From positions 186,001 through 250,000 of the forward strand of contig JALHMQ010000003.1 in NCBI GenBank assembly GCA_022843955.1: a stretch of 64,000 bases of DNA, given 5' to 3'. A program made the translations under genes and the position numbers. Shown one piece after another: positions 27,068 through 36,771 of the stretch. The notes under the pieces were generated by a model. It was not told the DNA's origin. It searched no databases and saw only the letters and a program-made list of their open reading frames with translations. Position 1 is the first letter of the stretch. Each line of letters starts with the position of its first letter. This DNA comes from Burkholderiaceae bacterium. GTDB lineage: Bacteria; Pseudomonadota; Gammaproteobacteria; Burkholderiales; Burkholderiaceae_F.

Positions 27068-28321
27068 TCAGCCGTCGGCCGACAGCGTGTTCGCACGCGT
27101 CAGCGCATCCAGCAGGTGGGCGTTGAACTGGCTTGGTGACAGCAGCAGGCGGCGCAGCTGGGTGCCGGTGGCCTCGGCGTCGGCTTCGGCCGCCTCGCAC
27201 AGCGCCAGCAGCGGCGCCAGCGGGCCGCTGCGCTTGAGCAGTGCGTCGCTCAGGTGGGTCGACAGCGACACCCACTGGAACAGCGTCTCGAACGGAATGC
27301 CGCCGATGCGATCGAGCAGCGAGAAGGCGCCGAGCAGGAACATGTCGTCCTGCAGGTCGCGATCCACGGTCGGCGACAGCGCATCGAGCAGGAACGCCCG
27401 CGTGATCGAGTAGTGCACCAACGGCGCGACGTTCGGATCGCGGTTGGCCGATGACATCAGCAGCACCAGCCAGCGCATGAGCTTGCGATAGCCCAGCAGC
27501 AGCACCGCATGCTGGAAGGACGTGATCTCCATCGGCAGGCCGAACGCTGGCGTATTGACCAGCTTCAGCAGCTTGAACAGCAGGGTCGGATCGCGCTTGA
27601 GCGCCTGCTCGACCTCGGCCGGCGGCGCATCGGCGCGGATCAGGCGCATGACGTCCATCAGCACCGATTGCGTCGACTGCAGCTTGCGCGGTTCGCGCAG
27701 GACCGGATCGTCCATCGGCCAGCCCAGGTAGCCGACCGCGCCGCCAACGAAAGCAGCCTGCGCCTGGATCAGCGTGGGTGCACCGTGCGCGATGAAGCGC
27801 GGGCGGCGACGCGCGTCGGCTTCATCGAGTCGCTGCACATCGCCCGCCTGCACCAGCACATGATCGAAGATCTCATACAGGCTGGACGGCACCTTGGTTC
27901 CCGGCGCCATCGTGAATGCCAGCCGCCAGCGCTTGGCCAGCAGCTTTGCCAGCAGCGACCCTGCACCCGGGCGCGCGACGGCGTCCAGCCCGACTTCGAG
28001 CACCAGATTGGCTGGCGGCGGCAGGTCGAGCATGCGCTCGTCGAGCGCGGCGTCGGGCAGGGCGAGCAGCACGGTCAGCTGGCCCAGTCCGGTAGTGAAT
28101 GGCCGCAAGTCTTGCACCAGTGCGCTGGCAGTGACACCGGGCAGCACGTCCAGCGCCCGCAGCCGCAGGCTGATCGGGCGGCGCGTTGCGTCGAACACCG
28201 TGCCCTGGGTGAGGACGACATGGCTCAGGCCGCCATCGGCGCCGGTGTCATCGGTGCGATCGAGCGCGCGATGGAGGGACGGCACTGACCCAGCCGGGAT
28301 GGGGATCTGGCGAGCGTTCAT
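27068..28321 (-). CDS. EAL-HDOD domain protein (YuxH-like)
   Basis: A 417-aa cytoplasmic signalling protein. Residues about 30-210 form an EAL-like half in which the catalytic EAL motif and metal ligands are missing (LVLEVGLDAVARPGAG stands where ELTE/EAL blocks occur), so it is probably not an active c-di-GMP phosphodiesterase. Residues about 225-415 form an HDOD domain (LIRADAPPAEVEQALKRDPTLLFKLLKLVNTPAFG, SFQHAVLLLGYRKLMRWLVLLM). This order defines the EAL-HDOD family, which may bind c-di-GMP or interact with flagellar or chemosensory regulators. ATG 28321 fits best; a longer frame upstream is not coding-like. A chemoreceptor remnant lies just upstream. Confidence 0.85.
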   Translation of the reverse strand: MNARQIPIPAGSVPSLHRALDRTDDTGADGGLSHVVLTQGTVFDATRRPISLRLRALDVLPGVTASALVQDLRPFTTGLGQLTVLLALPDAALDERMLDLPPPANLVLEVGLDAVARPGAGSLLAKLLAKRWRLAFTMAPGTKVPSSLYEIFDHVLVQAGDVQRLDEADARRRPRFIAHGAPTLIQAQAAFVGGAVGYLGWPMDDPVLREPRKLQSTQSVLMDVMRLIRADAPPAEVEQALKRDPTLLFKLLKLVNTPAFGLPMEITSFQHAVLLLGYRKLMRWLVLLMSSANRDPNVAPLVHYSITRAFLLDALSPTVDRDLQDDMFLLGAFSLLDRIGGIPFETLFQWVSLSTHLSDALLKRSGPLAPLLALCEAAEADAEATGTQLRRLLLSPSQFNAHLLDALTRANTLSADG

Positions 28322-28437
28322 AAGCTTCGCAGCGTACGGCGCCGCGCTGGCGGCGAAAGCCGGTGGATCACCGGCTTTCTCGGCAGTTTTCACGGGTTTG
28401 ACTTTCGTAGTCTCGCCGCGTGTTGCTCCTGGCCGCC

Positions 28438-28712
28438 AGGCGCAGGTTGATACCGCCACCAAAGTTGCGCGGTGCGCGCGACACGATGGAAGAGCTGGTC
28501 AGCAACGCCGGCCGCATGGACACGCTGCTGCGCGAGATCGCCACCGCCGCGCAGGAGCAGCACGCCGGCATCGGTCAGATCAGCCGGTCGATCCGAGAAC
28601 TGGACGACGCCACCCAGCACAACGCGGCGCTGGTCGAGGAGCCGCCGCTGCCGGGTCGATGCGCGACAACGCCCAGCAGCTGGCCGAGCGGGTCGATCGC
28701 TTCCGCCTCTGA
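28438..28712 (+). pseudogene. Methyl-accepting chemotaxis protein, C-terminal remnant with frameshifts
   Basis: The DNA encodes pieces of the C-terminal MCP signalling domain in two alternating frames. AQVDTATKV is in one frame. RDTMEELVSNAGRMDTLLREIATAAQEQ-type sequence through QHNAALVEE is in a second. MRDNAQQLAERVDRFRL with the stop at 28712 is back in the first. At least two frameshifts and the loss of the sensor, HAMP and signalling hairpin show a decayed gene of which only about the last 90 codons remain. No intact start exists. Confidence 0.8.
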
Positions 28713-28824
28713 GGTCGGTACTGCGTCTGAGGCGTGACCGGCCGCACCCCGGCCGATGCACAATCACGCCCGTGGCGCGCGCACCGGGGTCGCGCGCTCG
28801 GTCAGGGGAACGCAGGTCACGATC

Positions 28825-29460
28825 ATGACGTCGCTGTCGCCGCCTTCTGCGCTGCCTTTGCCTGGTGATCGCCGTGCGCTCTACTGGCTGGTGGCGAGCA
28901 ATGCCGTGGTGGTGGTGATCGCGCTGTGGCAGCGCTGGCCGATCGGCCTGTTGCTGTGGCCCTACTGGCTGCAGAGCGTGATCATCGGTGTCTTCAGCTA
29001 CCGCCGCATGATGGGGCTCACGCGGTTCTCCACGGACCGGTTCAGGGTGAATGGTCGCCAGAGCGAGCCAACCGAAGAGACCAAGCGCTCGACCGCCAAC
29101 TTCTTCGCGGTCCACTACGGCTTCTTCCACTTAGGCTATGGCGTCTTTCTGCTCAAGAATCCGCTGCCGCCGCAGGAATGGCTGTGGGTCGGGATTGCCG
29201 CGGTGACCTTCGCCGTCAATCACTGGCAGTCGTTCGCGCGGTTCCGGGAGGCCGACCGGCAGGGCAGTCCGAACATCGGCACGCTGATGTTCCTGCCCTA
29301 CCTGCGCGTGGTGCCGATGCACCTGATGATCATCATCGGCGTCGGCTTTCTTGGTGGCGGCGGGCTGTCGGTGCTCTTCTTCGGCGTGCTCAAGACCGTG
29401 GCGGACTGTGCGATGCACGTGGCCGAGCACCGCATGCTGGCGCGAAGTCCGGCGGCGTGA
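28825..29460 (+). CDS. DUF6498-like integral membrane protein
   Basis: A 211-aa predicted inner-membrane protein with about five to six hydrophobic segments, for example YWLVASNAVVVVIALWQ, WVGIAAVTFAVNHW and HLMIIIGVGFLGGGGLSVLFFGVLKTVAD. The polar loop TKRSTANFFAVHYGFFHLGYG and the C-terminal DCAMHVAEHR are characteristic of DUF6498 proteins, whose function is unknown. ATG 28825 (MTSLSPPS) was preferred over an in-frame ATG 23 codons upstream because the longer N-terminus is Arg-rich and unlike the family. The gene stands alone and ends at a short tandem repeat. Confidence 0.75.
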   Translation: MTSLSPPSALPLPGDRRALYWLVASNAVVVVIALWQRWPIGLLLWPYWLQSVIIGVFSYRRMMGLTRFSTDRFRVNGRQSEPTEETKRSTANFFAVHYGFFHLGYGVFLLKNPLPPQEWLWVGIAAVTFAVNHWQSFARFREADRQGSPNIGTLMFLPYLRVVPMHLMIIIGVGFLGGGGLSVLFFGVLKTVADCAMHVAEHRMLARSPAA

Positions 29461-29525
29461 TCAGCGCGGCGATCGGCGTTAGGCGATCAGCGCAGCGATC
29501 GGCGATCGGCGATCGGCGTTAGGCG

Positions 29526-29531
<6 letters not shown>
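29460..29531. repeat. Short tandem repeat of GATCAGCG / GATCGGCG / GTTAGGC units
   Basis: Between the DUF6498 and DUF808 genes a low-complexity array repeats gatcagcg, gcgatcggc (several copies, three in direct succession) and ggcgttaggc. Two longer units, each starting gatcagcgc and ending ggcgttaggc, are visible. It is non-coding and looks like slippage-derived repeat DNA, possibly length-variable. Confidence 0.7.
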
Positions 29532-30458
<927 letters not shown>

Positions 30459-30686
30459 GGTGTGCGCCGGCGGGCGGCAGGGGAGCGAAAGAGCGCGAAC
30501 GATACTCGCGGCGTGTGTGCGTTGGCTGCCCGCAAAAGCTGTCGTGGCGGCGCGGGCCGCCGCCTTGCTCGTGCCGCCGTGCAATGCCCCCGTGCTGGCG
30601 GCGGCCATGATGCCGCCGGTCACCGACGCACCTATGATGGGCGGTCGCGCCTGAAGACAAGGGCTGCGAACCACGTACACATTGCC

Positions 30687-32072
30687 ATGGCCGTCAGCGT
30701 CTTCGACTTGTTCAAGATCGGCATCGGACCCTCGTCGTCGCACACGGTGGGGCCGATGCGTGCGGCGCGCCTGTTTGCAGCGCGGCTGGCGCACGACGGG
30801 CAGTTGCCGCACGTGATGCGCGTGCGGGCCGAGCTGTACGGCTCGCTCGGTGCCACCGGCAAGGGCCACGGTTCGGACAAGGCGGTGCTGCTCGGGCTGG
30901 AAGGCGAGGAGCCCGACAAGGTCGACATCGAGCGCATCGATGCGCGCCTGGCGGCGATCCGCCAGGATCGCAAGCTGATGTTGTGGGGCACCCATCCGGT
31001 GGCCTTCGACGAGCGCGGCGACCTCGCGTTCTTCACCCGCGCCTTGCCGTTTCACGCCAACGGCCTGCGCTTCGCCGCGTTCGACGCCGGCGGCACCGAG
31101 CTGGCTACGCGCACCTACTACTCGGTGGGCGGCGGCTTTGTCGTCAGTGAAGAACTTGCGGCCGACGGCAGTGCCCAGAAGCGCGTGGCGCCCGACACGG
31201 CGGTGCTGCCGCACCCGTTCCACACCGGCGACCAGCTGCTGCAGCTCACGCGCGACACCGGCATGAGCATCGCGCAGATCATGCGTGCCAACGAAGGCCA
31301 CTGGCGCAGCGAGGCCGAGATCGATGCCGGCCTGCGCGCCATCTGGGCCGCGATGCAGGCCTGCGTCGAGCGAGGCATCCGCACCGACGGCCATCTGCCG
31401 GGACCGTTCAAGGTCAAGCGCCGCGCGCCCGGGTTGCATCGCCGGCTCAGCGCGCCCGCTGCCGGCGTGGTCGATCCGCTGGCGGTGATCGACTGGGTCA
31501 ACCTGTTCGCGCTGGCAGTCAACGAAGAGAACGCCGCCGGCGGCCGCGTGGTCACGGCGCCGACCAATGGGGCGGCCGGCATCGTGCCGGCGGTGCTGCT
31601 GTACTACGCGCGCTTCGTGCCCGGCGCCAATGAACGCAGCATCTTCGACTTCCTGCTGACCGCCGCCGCGATCGGCATCCTCTACAAGGAAAACGCCTCG
31701 ATCAGCGGCGCCGAGGTGGGGTGTCAGGGTGAGGTTGGCGTGGCCTGTTCGATGGCCGCGGGTGCCCTCGCCGCAGTCACTGGCGGCAATGCGGAGCAGG
31801 TGGAAAACGCCGCCGAGATCGGCATGGAACACCATCTGGGTCTGACCTGCGATCCGGTCGGCGGACTGGTGCAGATCCCCTGCATCGAGCGCAACGCGGT
31901 GGCCAGCGTGAAGGCGATCAACGCCTCGCGTCTGGCACTGGCGGGCGACGGCTCGCACGTGGTGTCGCTCGACAACGTGATCAAGACGATGCGCGAGACC
32001 GGCGCCGACATGAAGACCAAGTACAAGGAGACTGCGCGCGGCGGTCTCGCGGTAAACATCATCGAGTGCTGA
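30687..32072 (+). CDS. sdaA: L-serine ammonia-lyase (iron-sulfur type)
   Basis: Deaminates L-serine to pyruvate with an oxygen-labile 4Fe-4S cluster. The 461-aa protein is a fused single-chain form. The beta-like N-terminal domain starts [22 protein letters not shown]. The alpha-like domain has [31 protein letters not shown] and [15 protein letters not shown], in which the cluster cysteines lie. ATG 30687 gives the family start. In many Burkholderiales sdaA sits next to gcvTHP; here four features intervene, but the functional link (glycine to serine to pyruvate) is plain. Confidence 0.96.
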   Translation: MAVSVFDLFKIGIGPSSSHTVGPMRAARLFAARLAHDGQLPHVMRVRAELYGSLGATGKGHGSDKAVLLGLEGEEPDKVDIERIDARLAAIRQDRKLMLWGTHPVAFDERGDLAFFTRALPFHANGLRFAAFDAGGTELATRTYYSVGGGFVVSEELAADGSAQKRVAPDTAVLPHPFHTGDQLLQLTRDTGMSIAQIMRANEGHWRSEAEIDAGLRAIWAAMQACVERGIRTDGHLPGPFKVKRRAPGLHRRLSAPAAGVVDPLAVIDWVNLFALAVNEENAAGGRVVTAPTNGAAGIVPAVLLYYARFVPGANERSIFDFLLTAAAIGILYKENASISGAEVGCQGEVGVACSMAAGALAAVTGGNAEQVENAAEIGMEHHLGLTCDPVGGLVQIPCIERNAVASVKAINASRLALAGDGSHVVSLDNVIKTMRETGADMKTKYKETARGGLAVNIIEC

Positions 32073-32117
32073 GGGCGCCGACCCGTCCGCCGCGCCTGCC
32101 GCGCGGGCCTGGGGCGT

Positions 32118-34169
32118 TCACGCCATGCCGATGCGCTCGGCACCCTTGCGAAAGCGCGCCGCGCCATCGGCATCCAGTCGGAAGGCAGCGAGAAAGTCGG
32201 CCAGCCGGTAGGCGGGGTGCAGGCGGCAAATGGCCTGCGCGTGGGTGCGCGCTTCGTCGAGCCGACCCGCCAGCGCCAGGCTGTAGGCGGCTATGCCGAA
32301 GATGTGCGGGTGCGCGTTGGGCCGACCCGCGGCCTTGACTGCCCAGTCCGCGGCGGTGTCGAACTGTCCCAGGCGCACCAGCGCAATGGCACGCGCCCCA
32401 AGCATGCCGAACAGCAGCGGATCGAACGGGCTCAACATGCGCGAGTGATCCGACGAGGCGATTGCCGCCTGCGCATCTCCCGCCTGTGCCTGCACGAACG
32501 CCAGCGAATAGTGGCCCTGCGCGAAGTTCGGGCTCAGCTCGATCGAGCGTTGCAACTCGGTCACGGCCTCGTCGTGGCGACCGCGCAGCCACAGCGCGCG
32601 TCCCATCGCCCACGAGGCGGCCGGATCGCGCTCGTCGGCCAGCAGGCTCTGGCGGGCGGCTTCCATGGCCTGATCCATGTCCGGCTCGCGCTCGGCCCAG
32701 CCTTGAAAGGCGTTCTGAAAGTGCGTGAACGACAGTCCCGCATAGGCGCGCGCGAACGACGGGTCGAGCCGCACGGCCAGGGCGAAGAAGTGGCGGGCGC
32801 GCTCGTTGTCGGCGGGGTTGAAGCGATACATGTGCCACAAGCCGCGATGGTGGGCTTCCCACGCATCGAGCGAGTTCGGCGGCTTGAGTATGGCGCGGTT
32901 GCGTTCGACCATCTCGATCTCGCTCGCCACGCAGGCGACGATGCGGTTGCCGATCTCGTCGAGCACCTGGAACACGTCGTCGAGCGTCTGCGCGAACACC
33001 TCGGTCCACACGATGCGTGCCGTGCGCGTCTCCACCAACTCGACCGAGACCGTGAGCCGCGCGCCGTCACGCCGCAAGGTACCGCTGATCACGTAGTCGA
33101 CGTCCAGCATGCGCCCGGCCTGCTCGGCACCGATGTGCCGCTGGTGCAGCGCCTGCACCGTGCCCTGGGCGATGACGAACAGGCTGCGCAGCTTGGCCAG
33201 GCGGGTGATGACGTCGTGTGCGAGGGCATCGGCCATGCCGTGGCGCCCCGCCGCGGCATCGGCCGACAGATCGTGCAGCGGCATCATCGCCACCGATGCA
33301 CGGCGCGTCGCTGCGAGTGCTCTGCCCCGGTCAGCTTCAGAAGGGCGTAGCGGATCAGGGCTGAAGCTAGGCGCTGACCCCGCGGCGGGGGCCGTGAACG
33401 CCTGCGCGCGTGCTTCCTGCCAGTCTCGCGGCAGACGCGCAGCCGACAGACCTTCGGCGTCGAACTGCGCAATCGTGCAGGCCAGATGACGCTCGCCATC
33501 GTTGATGCGGCCGAGACCTGCCAGCACGCGCAGCAGCCGTCGGTGCGCCTGCATGTCGAAGGGCGCCAGTTGCAGCCAGGTGTCGATGTACGGCAGCGCC
33601 TGCGCGTCGGGCAGCGTGGTCGACAGATGCTCGAGCAGTGCCGCATGGGCGCTGCGGAACTGGCGCCGCTGGGCAACCAGCCAGCCGGTGAAATTGGCGC
33701 TGCGCTCCACGTCGAGGCCGTCGAGGAAGTCGCCCGCCACCGAGGCCACCAGCGCACGTGCGCGCGTGGCCGATAGCAACGCCACCCCGGTCTGCATTGC
33801 GCGTGCAACCTCGATCGCATCGACCGCGCAATCAGTCAGGTCGAGACTGATCGCGTCGTCATGCGCGATCACGCGGTGCCGCGCGGTGTCATCGATGACG
33901 CCGCGGATCTTGCTCAGGCACCAGCGCAGTTCGCCGCGAGGATCGTGGGGGCCATCCCAGAGCAACTCGCACAGGTGGCCGCGCGAGACCGGCCGTGGCG
34001 CCAGCGCCAGGTAGGCCAACAGCGCGCGCGCCTTGCGCGAGGCCGGAAGGGTGAGCGACTCGCCCTTACGTGAAACTGTCAGTGGACCCAGCAGCCTGAT
34101 CCGAACCCCGGGCTCGGGCGGATCGAGGGGCGCGGAAGTTTCCACGCCGGCTACCACGCGTGCATCCAC
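32118..34169 (-). CDS. SARP/BTAD-type transcriptional regulator with TPR domain
   Basis: A 683-aa regulator. Residues about 20-110 form an OmpR-like winged helix (VRIRLLGPLTVSRKGESLTL, LPASRKARALLAYLAL, LCELLWDG) and residues about 115-255 a bacterial transcriptional activation (BTAD) helical domain. A middle domain (SVAMMPLHDLSADAAAG, ISGTLRRDGARLTVSVELVE) resembles the TolB/FlgO-like module found in CadC-type and adenylyl-cyclase-associated regulators. The C-terminal third has TPR units (HFFALAVRLDPSFARAYAGL, LQRSIELSPNFAQGHYSLAF). It is divergent from a methyltransferase-cupin pair that it probably controls (inference), and converges with sdaA. Confidence 0.88.
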   Translation of the reverse strand: MDARVVAGVETSAPLDPPEPGVRIRLLGPLTVSRKGESLTLPASRKARALLAYLALAPRPVSRGHLCELLWDGPHDPRGELRWCLSKIRGVIDDTARHRVIAHDDAISLDLTDCAVDAIEVARAMQTGVALLSATRARALVASVAGDFLDGLDVERSANFTGWLVAQRRQFRSAHAALLEHLSTTLPDAQALPYIDTWLQLAPFDMQAHRRLLRVLAGLGRINDGERHLACTIAQFDAEGLSAARLPRDWQEARAQAFTAPAAGSAPSFSPDPLRPSEADRGRALAATRRASVAMMPLHDLSADAAAGRHGMADALAHDVITRLAKLRSLFVIAQGTVQALHQRHIGAEQAGRMLDVDYVISGTLRRDGARLTVSVELVETRTARIVWTEVFAQTLDDVFQVLDEIGNRIVACVASEIEMVERNRAILKPPNSLDAWEAHHRGLWHMYRFNPADNERARHFFALAVRLDPSFARAYAGLSFTHFQNAFQGWAEREPDMDQAMEAARQSLLADERDPAASWAMGRALWLRGRHDEAVTELQRSIELSPNFAQGHYSLAFVQAQAGDAQAAIASSDHSRMLSPFDPLLFGMLGARAIALVRLGQFDTAADWAVKAAGRPNAHPHIFGIAAYSLALAGRLDEARTHAQAICRLHPAYRLADFLAAFRLDADGAARFRKGAERIGMA

Positions 34170-34229
34170 GCTCGAGCCTCAAGGTTGCGCTGTCGTCGAT
34201 CACGTGCCGCACATCAGAGGAGACAGCAC

Positions 34230-35081
34230 ATGGACACCGTTGCACACAACACGATTCAAGACCGGCCGCAGGCCAACCCTGTCGATCTGAAGGCGCTGAA
34301 GAGCCGCCAGCAGATGGCCTGGGTCTCGGGCGATTATGCGCTGATAGGCACCACGCTCCAGATCGTTGGAGAGAATCTGTGCGAGGCGCTCGACCTGCAC
34401 GCCGGGCAGAAGGTTCTCGACGTTGCCGCCGGCAACGGCAACGCCTCGCTCGCCGCCGCGCGACGCTGGTGCGACGTCACCTCCACCGACTACGTGCCGG
34501 CGCTGCTCGCGCGCGGCCGCGAGCGGGCCGTGGCCGACCGCTTCGACATCACCTTCCGCGAGGCCGACGCCGAGCAGTTGCCGTTCGAAGACGGCGCGTT
34601 CGACGTGGTGGTGTCCACCTTCGGCGTGATGTTCACGCCGGACCAGGAGCGCGCGGCCAGCGAACTCATGCGCGTGTGCCGGCGCGGCGGCAAGATCGGC
34701 CTGGCCAACTGGACGCCCGATGGCTTCATTGGCCAGGTGTTCAAGACCATCGGCAAGCACCTGCCGCCGCCCGCCGGAGCACGCTCGCCCGCCCTGTGGG
34801 GTACGCGCGCGCGTCTCGATGAATTGTTCGACCCGCGCGCAGCCACGCTCGCCGCCAGCGTGCGCAGCTTCAACTTCCGTTACACGTCGGCGCAGCACTG
34901 GCTGGATATCTTCCGCAGCTACTACGGCCCGGTGCTCAAGACCTTCGCCGCGCTGCCGGCACCGGCGCAGGACGCACTGGCGAACGACCTGATCGCATTG
35001 ATCGGTCGCTTCAACCGCGCCAACGACGGCTCCATGGTGGTGCCCAGCGAGTACCTGGAGATCGTCATCACACGCAATTGA
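34230..35081 (+). CDS. Class I SAM-dependent methyltransferase
   Basis: A 283-aa Rossmann-fold methyltransferase. Motif I is VLDVAAGNGN at residues 62-71, an acidic residue ends strand 2 (TSTDYVPALL), motif II region is FREADAEQLPFEDGAFD and motif III is GGKIGLANW. The blocks resemble the UbiE/MenG-like small-molecule methyltransferase group, but the acceptor cannot be inferred. ATG 34230 follows AGAGGAGA, an excellent ribosome binding site. It is divergent from the BTAD regulator and followed after 71 bp by a cupin gene, likely an operon. Confidence 0.9.
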   Translation: MDTVAHNTIQDRPQANPVDLKALKSRQQMAWVSGDYALIGTTLQIVGENLCEALDLHAGQKVLDVAAGNGNASLAAARRWCDVTSTDYVPALLARGRERAVADRFDITFREADAEQLPFEDGAFDVVVSTFGVMFTPDQERAASELMRVCRRGGKIGLANWTPDGFIGQVFKTIGKHLPPPAGARSPALWGTRARLDELFDPRAATLAASVRSFNFRYTSAQHWLDIFRSYYGPVLKTFAALPAPAQDALANDLIALIGRFNRANDGSMVVPSEYLEIVITRN

Positions 35082-35152
35082 GCACGCCTGGTCGGTACGG
35101 ACCGCAAGCCACAGCTTGGCGCGTTGCCGCTGCACCTTCAACGGAGGTCACG

Positions 35153-35539
35153 ATGCACGTTGCAAGAGAAGACATCCCCGCCAGGATCGACGTTCCCGGC
35201 GCGGTCGCGCGGCAGACCGCGCAGTTCGGCGACGCCACCGGCTTCGCCGCGATGGGCGGCGAGTATTTCTCGCTGGCGGGCGGCACCGACATCGCGCCGC
35301 TGCTCAAGGGGCTGCAGGACGATGCCTGCCAGACGCCGCACTGGGGCTACATGCTGGCAGGTGAACTGGTGGTGACCTACACCGACGGCAGCGCCGAGAC
35401 CTGCCGCGAGAAGGATCTCTTCTACTGGCCGCCCGGACACAGCGTGCGCGTGGTCAGCGATGCCGAGATCATTCTGTTCAGTCCGCTGCACGAGCACGCG
35501 CACGTGATGGATCACATGAAGGCAGTGATGCGGCAGTGA
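35153..35539 (+). CDS. Cupin-domain protein
   Basis: A 128-aa single-domain cupin. The conserved beta-barrel is visible from WGYMLAGELVVTYTDGSAETC to KDLFYWPPGHSVRVVSDAEIILFSP. The first cupin motif is degenerate (HWGYM rather than two spaced His), while PPGH supplies a second-motif His, so metal binding is uncertain. ATG 35153 is preceded by GGAGG. It follows the methyltransferase gene and probably shares its promoter and regulator. The function is unknown; a sensing or small-molecule role is possible. Confidence 0.8.
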   Translation: MHVAREDIPARIDVPGAVARQTAQFGDATGFAAMGGEYFSLAGGTDIAPLLKGLQDDACQTPHWGYMLAGELVVTYTDGSAETCREKDLFYWPPGHSVRVVSDAEIILFSPLHEHAHVMDHMKAVMRQ

Positions 35540-35564
35540 TCGCCACCGCGCTCGCCTGGCCCGC

Positions 35565-36647
35565 TCAGCGATCGATACGTCGGGCGGTCTGATCGGGCGC
35601 AGGCGTGGGGAGCGTCACCGGCACCGGCGGTGGCAGTCGTCGCGCCCAGAACTCGGTCACCAGCACGTGCGCCATGACCGAAAGCGGCGCCGCGAGCAGC
35701 ACGCCCATCACGCCGAACAGCGTGCCGAAGGCCAAAATGGCGAACAACGTCACGGCCGGCGGCACCGCCACGCTGCTGCGGATCACCAGCGGAGAGATGA
35801 CGTTGCCCTCCAACTGCTGCACGCCCAGGTACAACAACGCGGTCCACATCGCCGTCTCCCAGCCGACGGTCATCGCCAGCAGCAGGGCCGGGATCGCAGC
35901 CACCGCCGGTCCAACCACGGGCACGAACTCGGTGAGCCCGGCGAGCAGCCCCAGTGCCAGCGCCGAAGGCAGGCCGAGCAGCGCACAGCCCAATCCCACC
36001 AGCGTGCCCACCAGCACCATCGCGCCAAGCTGCGCCAGAAGCCAGCGGCGCAGCGCGCGGCCGACCTTCGTCAGAACGTCCTTGGCGTCGGTGCGCCAAT
36101 CGGGCGGCAGCATGCCGATCGCGCCACGCCAGTAGACATCGTGCTGGGCGGCGAAATAGACCGCGCCCACCAGCACCAGCACCAGGTCGGTCAAGGTCGA
36201 AGCGAGCGCCGCCATCGCGCGTCCGACCATCGAGGCGAGGTCGCCACCGCCGGCGCCGCCGTCAAAGCTCTCGTAGATGCGTTCGCGCACCTGCGCCCCC
36301 AGACGCGTCGAACCCAGCCGTTCGCTGAACTCGTCCCATGCTTGCGGCAGGCGCTCGCCCAGATCGGCCATCTGGCTGCGCACTTCGGTACCGAACAGCG
36401 CCAGCGCCGATGCACCGCCTGCGAGCAGCGCCAGTACCACCAGCACCAGTGCCAAGCGGTCCGACAAGGGCAGCCGCCGCGACAGAGGTGCAGCCAGACC
36501 GCGCAACAGCAGTGCCAGCAGCAGCGCCGCAAACACCAGCAGCAGCACGTGCGACAGGTACCAGGCGAGCGCGGCCGCGACCAGCCACGCCAGCGGCGCC
36601 ACCCAGGACGCCGCGCTGCGCAGGGGTGGAGGCACCAGGGTCGACAT
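35565..36647 (-). CDS. AI-2E family transporter (PerM-like permease)
   Basis: A 360-aa inner-membrane protein of the AI-2E/PerM exporter family. The N-terminus has two or three hydrophobic segments (WVAPLAWLVAAALAWYLSHVLLLVFAALLLALLLRG-type), then a polar region, and the C-terminal half carries the family blocks GLTEFVPVVGPAVAAIPALLLAM, VQQLEGNVISPLVI and LFGVMGVLLAAPLSVM. Members export varied substrates, including Na+/H+ exchange in some; true AI-2 export is not implied. I chose ATG 36647; a TTG 5 codons upstream (36662) is also possible. It converges with the cupin gene and is divergent from the GH15 gene. Confidence 0.9.
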   Translation of the reverse strand: MSTLVPPPLRSAASWVAPLAWLVAAALAWYLSHVLLLVFAALLLALLLRGLAAPLSRRLPLSDRLALVLVVLALLAGGASALALFGTEVRSQMADLGERLPQAWDEFSERLGSTRLGAQVRERIYESFDGGAGGGDLASMVGRAMAALASTLTDLVLVLVGAVYFAAQHDVYWRGAIGMLPPDWRTDAKDVLTKVGRALRRWLLAQLGAMVLVGTLVGLGCALLGLPSALALGLLAGLTEFVPVVGPAVAAIPALLLAMTVGWETAMWTALLYLGVQQLEGNVISPLVIRSSVAVPPAVTLFAILAFGTLFGVMGVLLAAPLSVMAHVLVTEFWARRLPPPVPVTLPTPAPDQTARRIDR

Positions 36648-36771
36648 GCCCACGTGAGGCAAGCTGCGTGCCGTCGCGAGACGTGGCGACCGACGACGCC
36701 CGGCCCGCTGTGTGCGCTACGTAATGTGCTGTGGCGATGTCCGCATCGCCCACATGACGGCAGACTGCGGC

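Noticed and set aside
24564-27275. A 903-codon open frame antisense to gcvP
   Set aside because: G/C-rich codon bias leaves long antisense frames open. The predicted protein is His/Arg/Ala-rich, matches no family, and the plus strand encodes an intact P protein.
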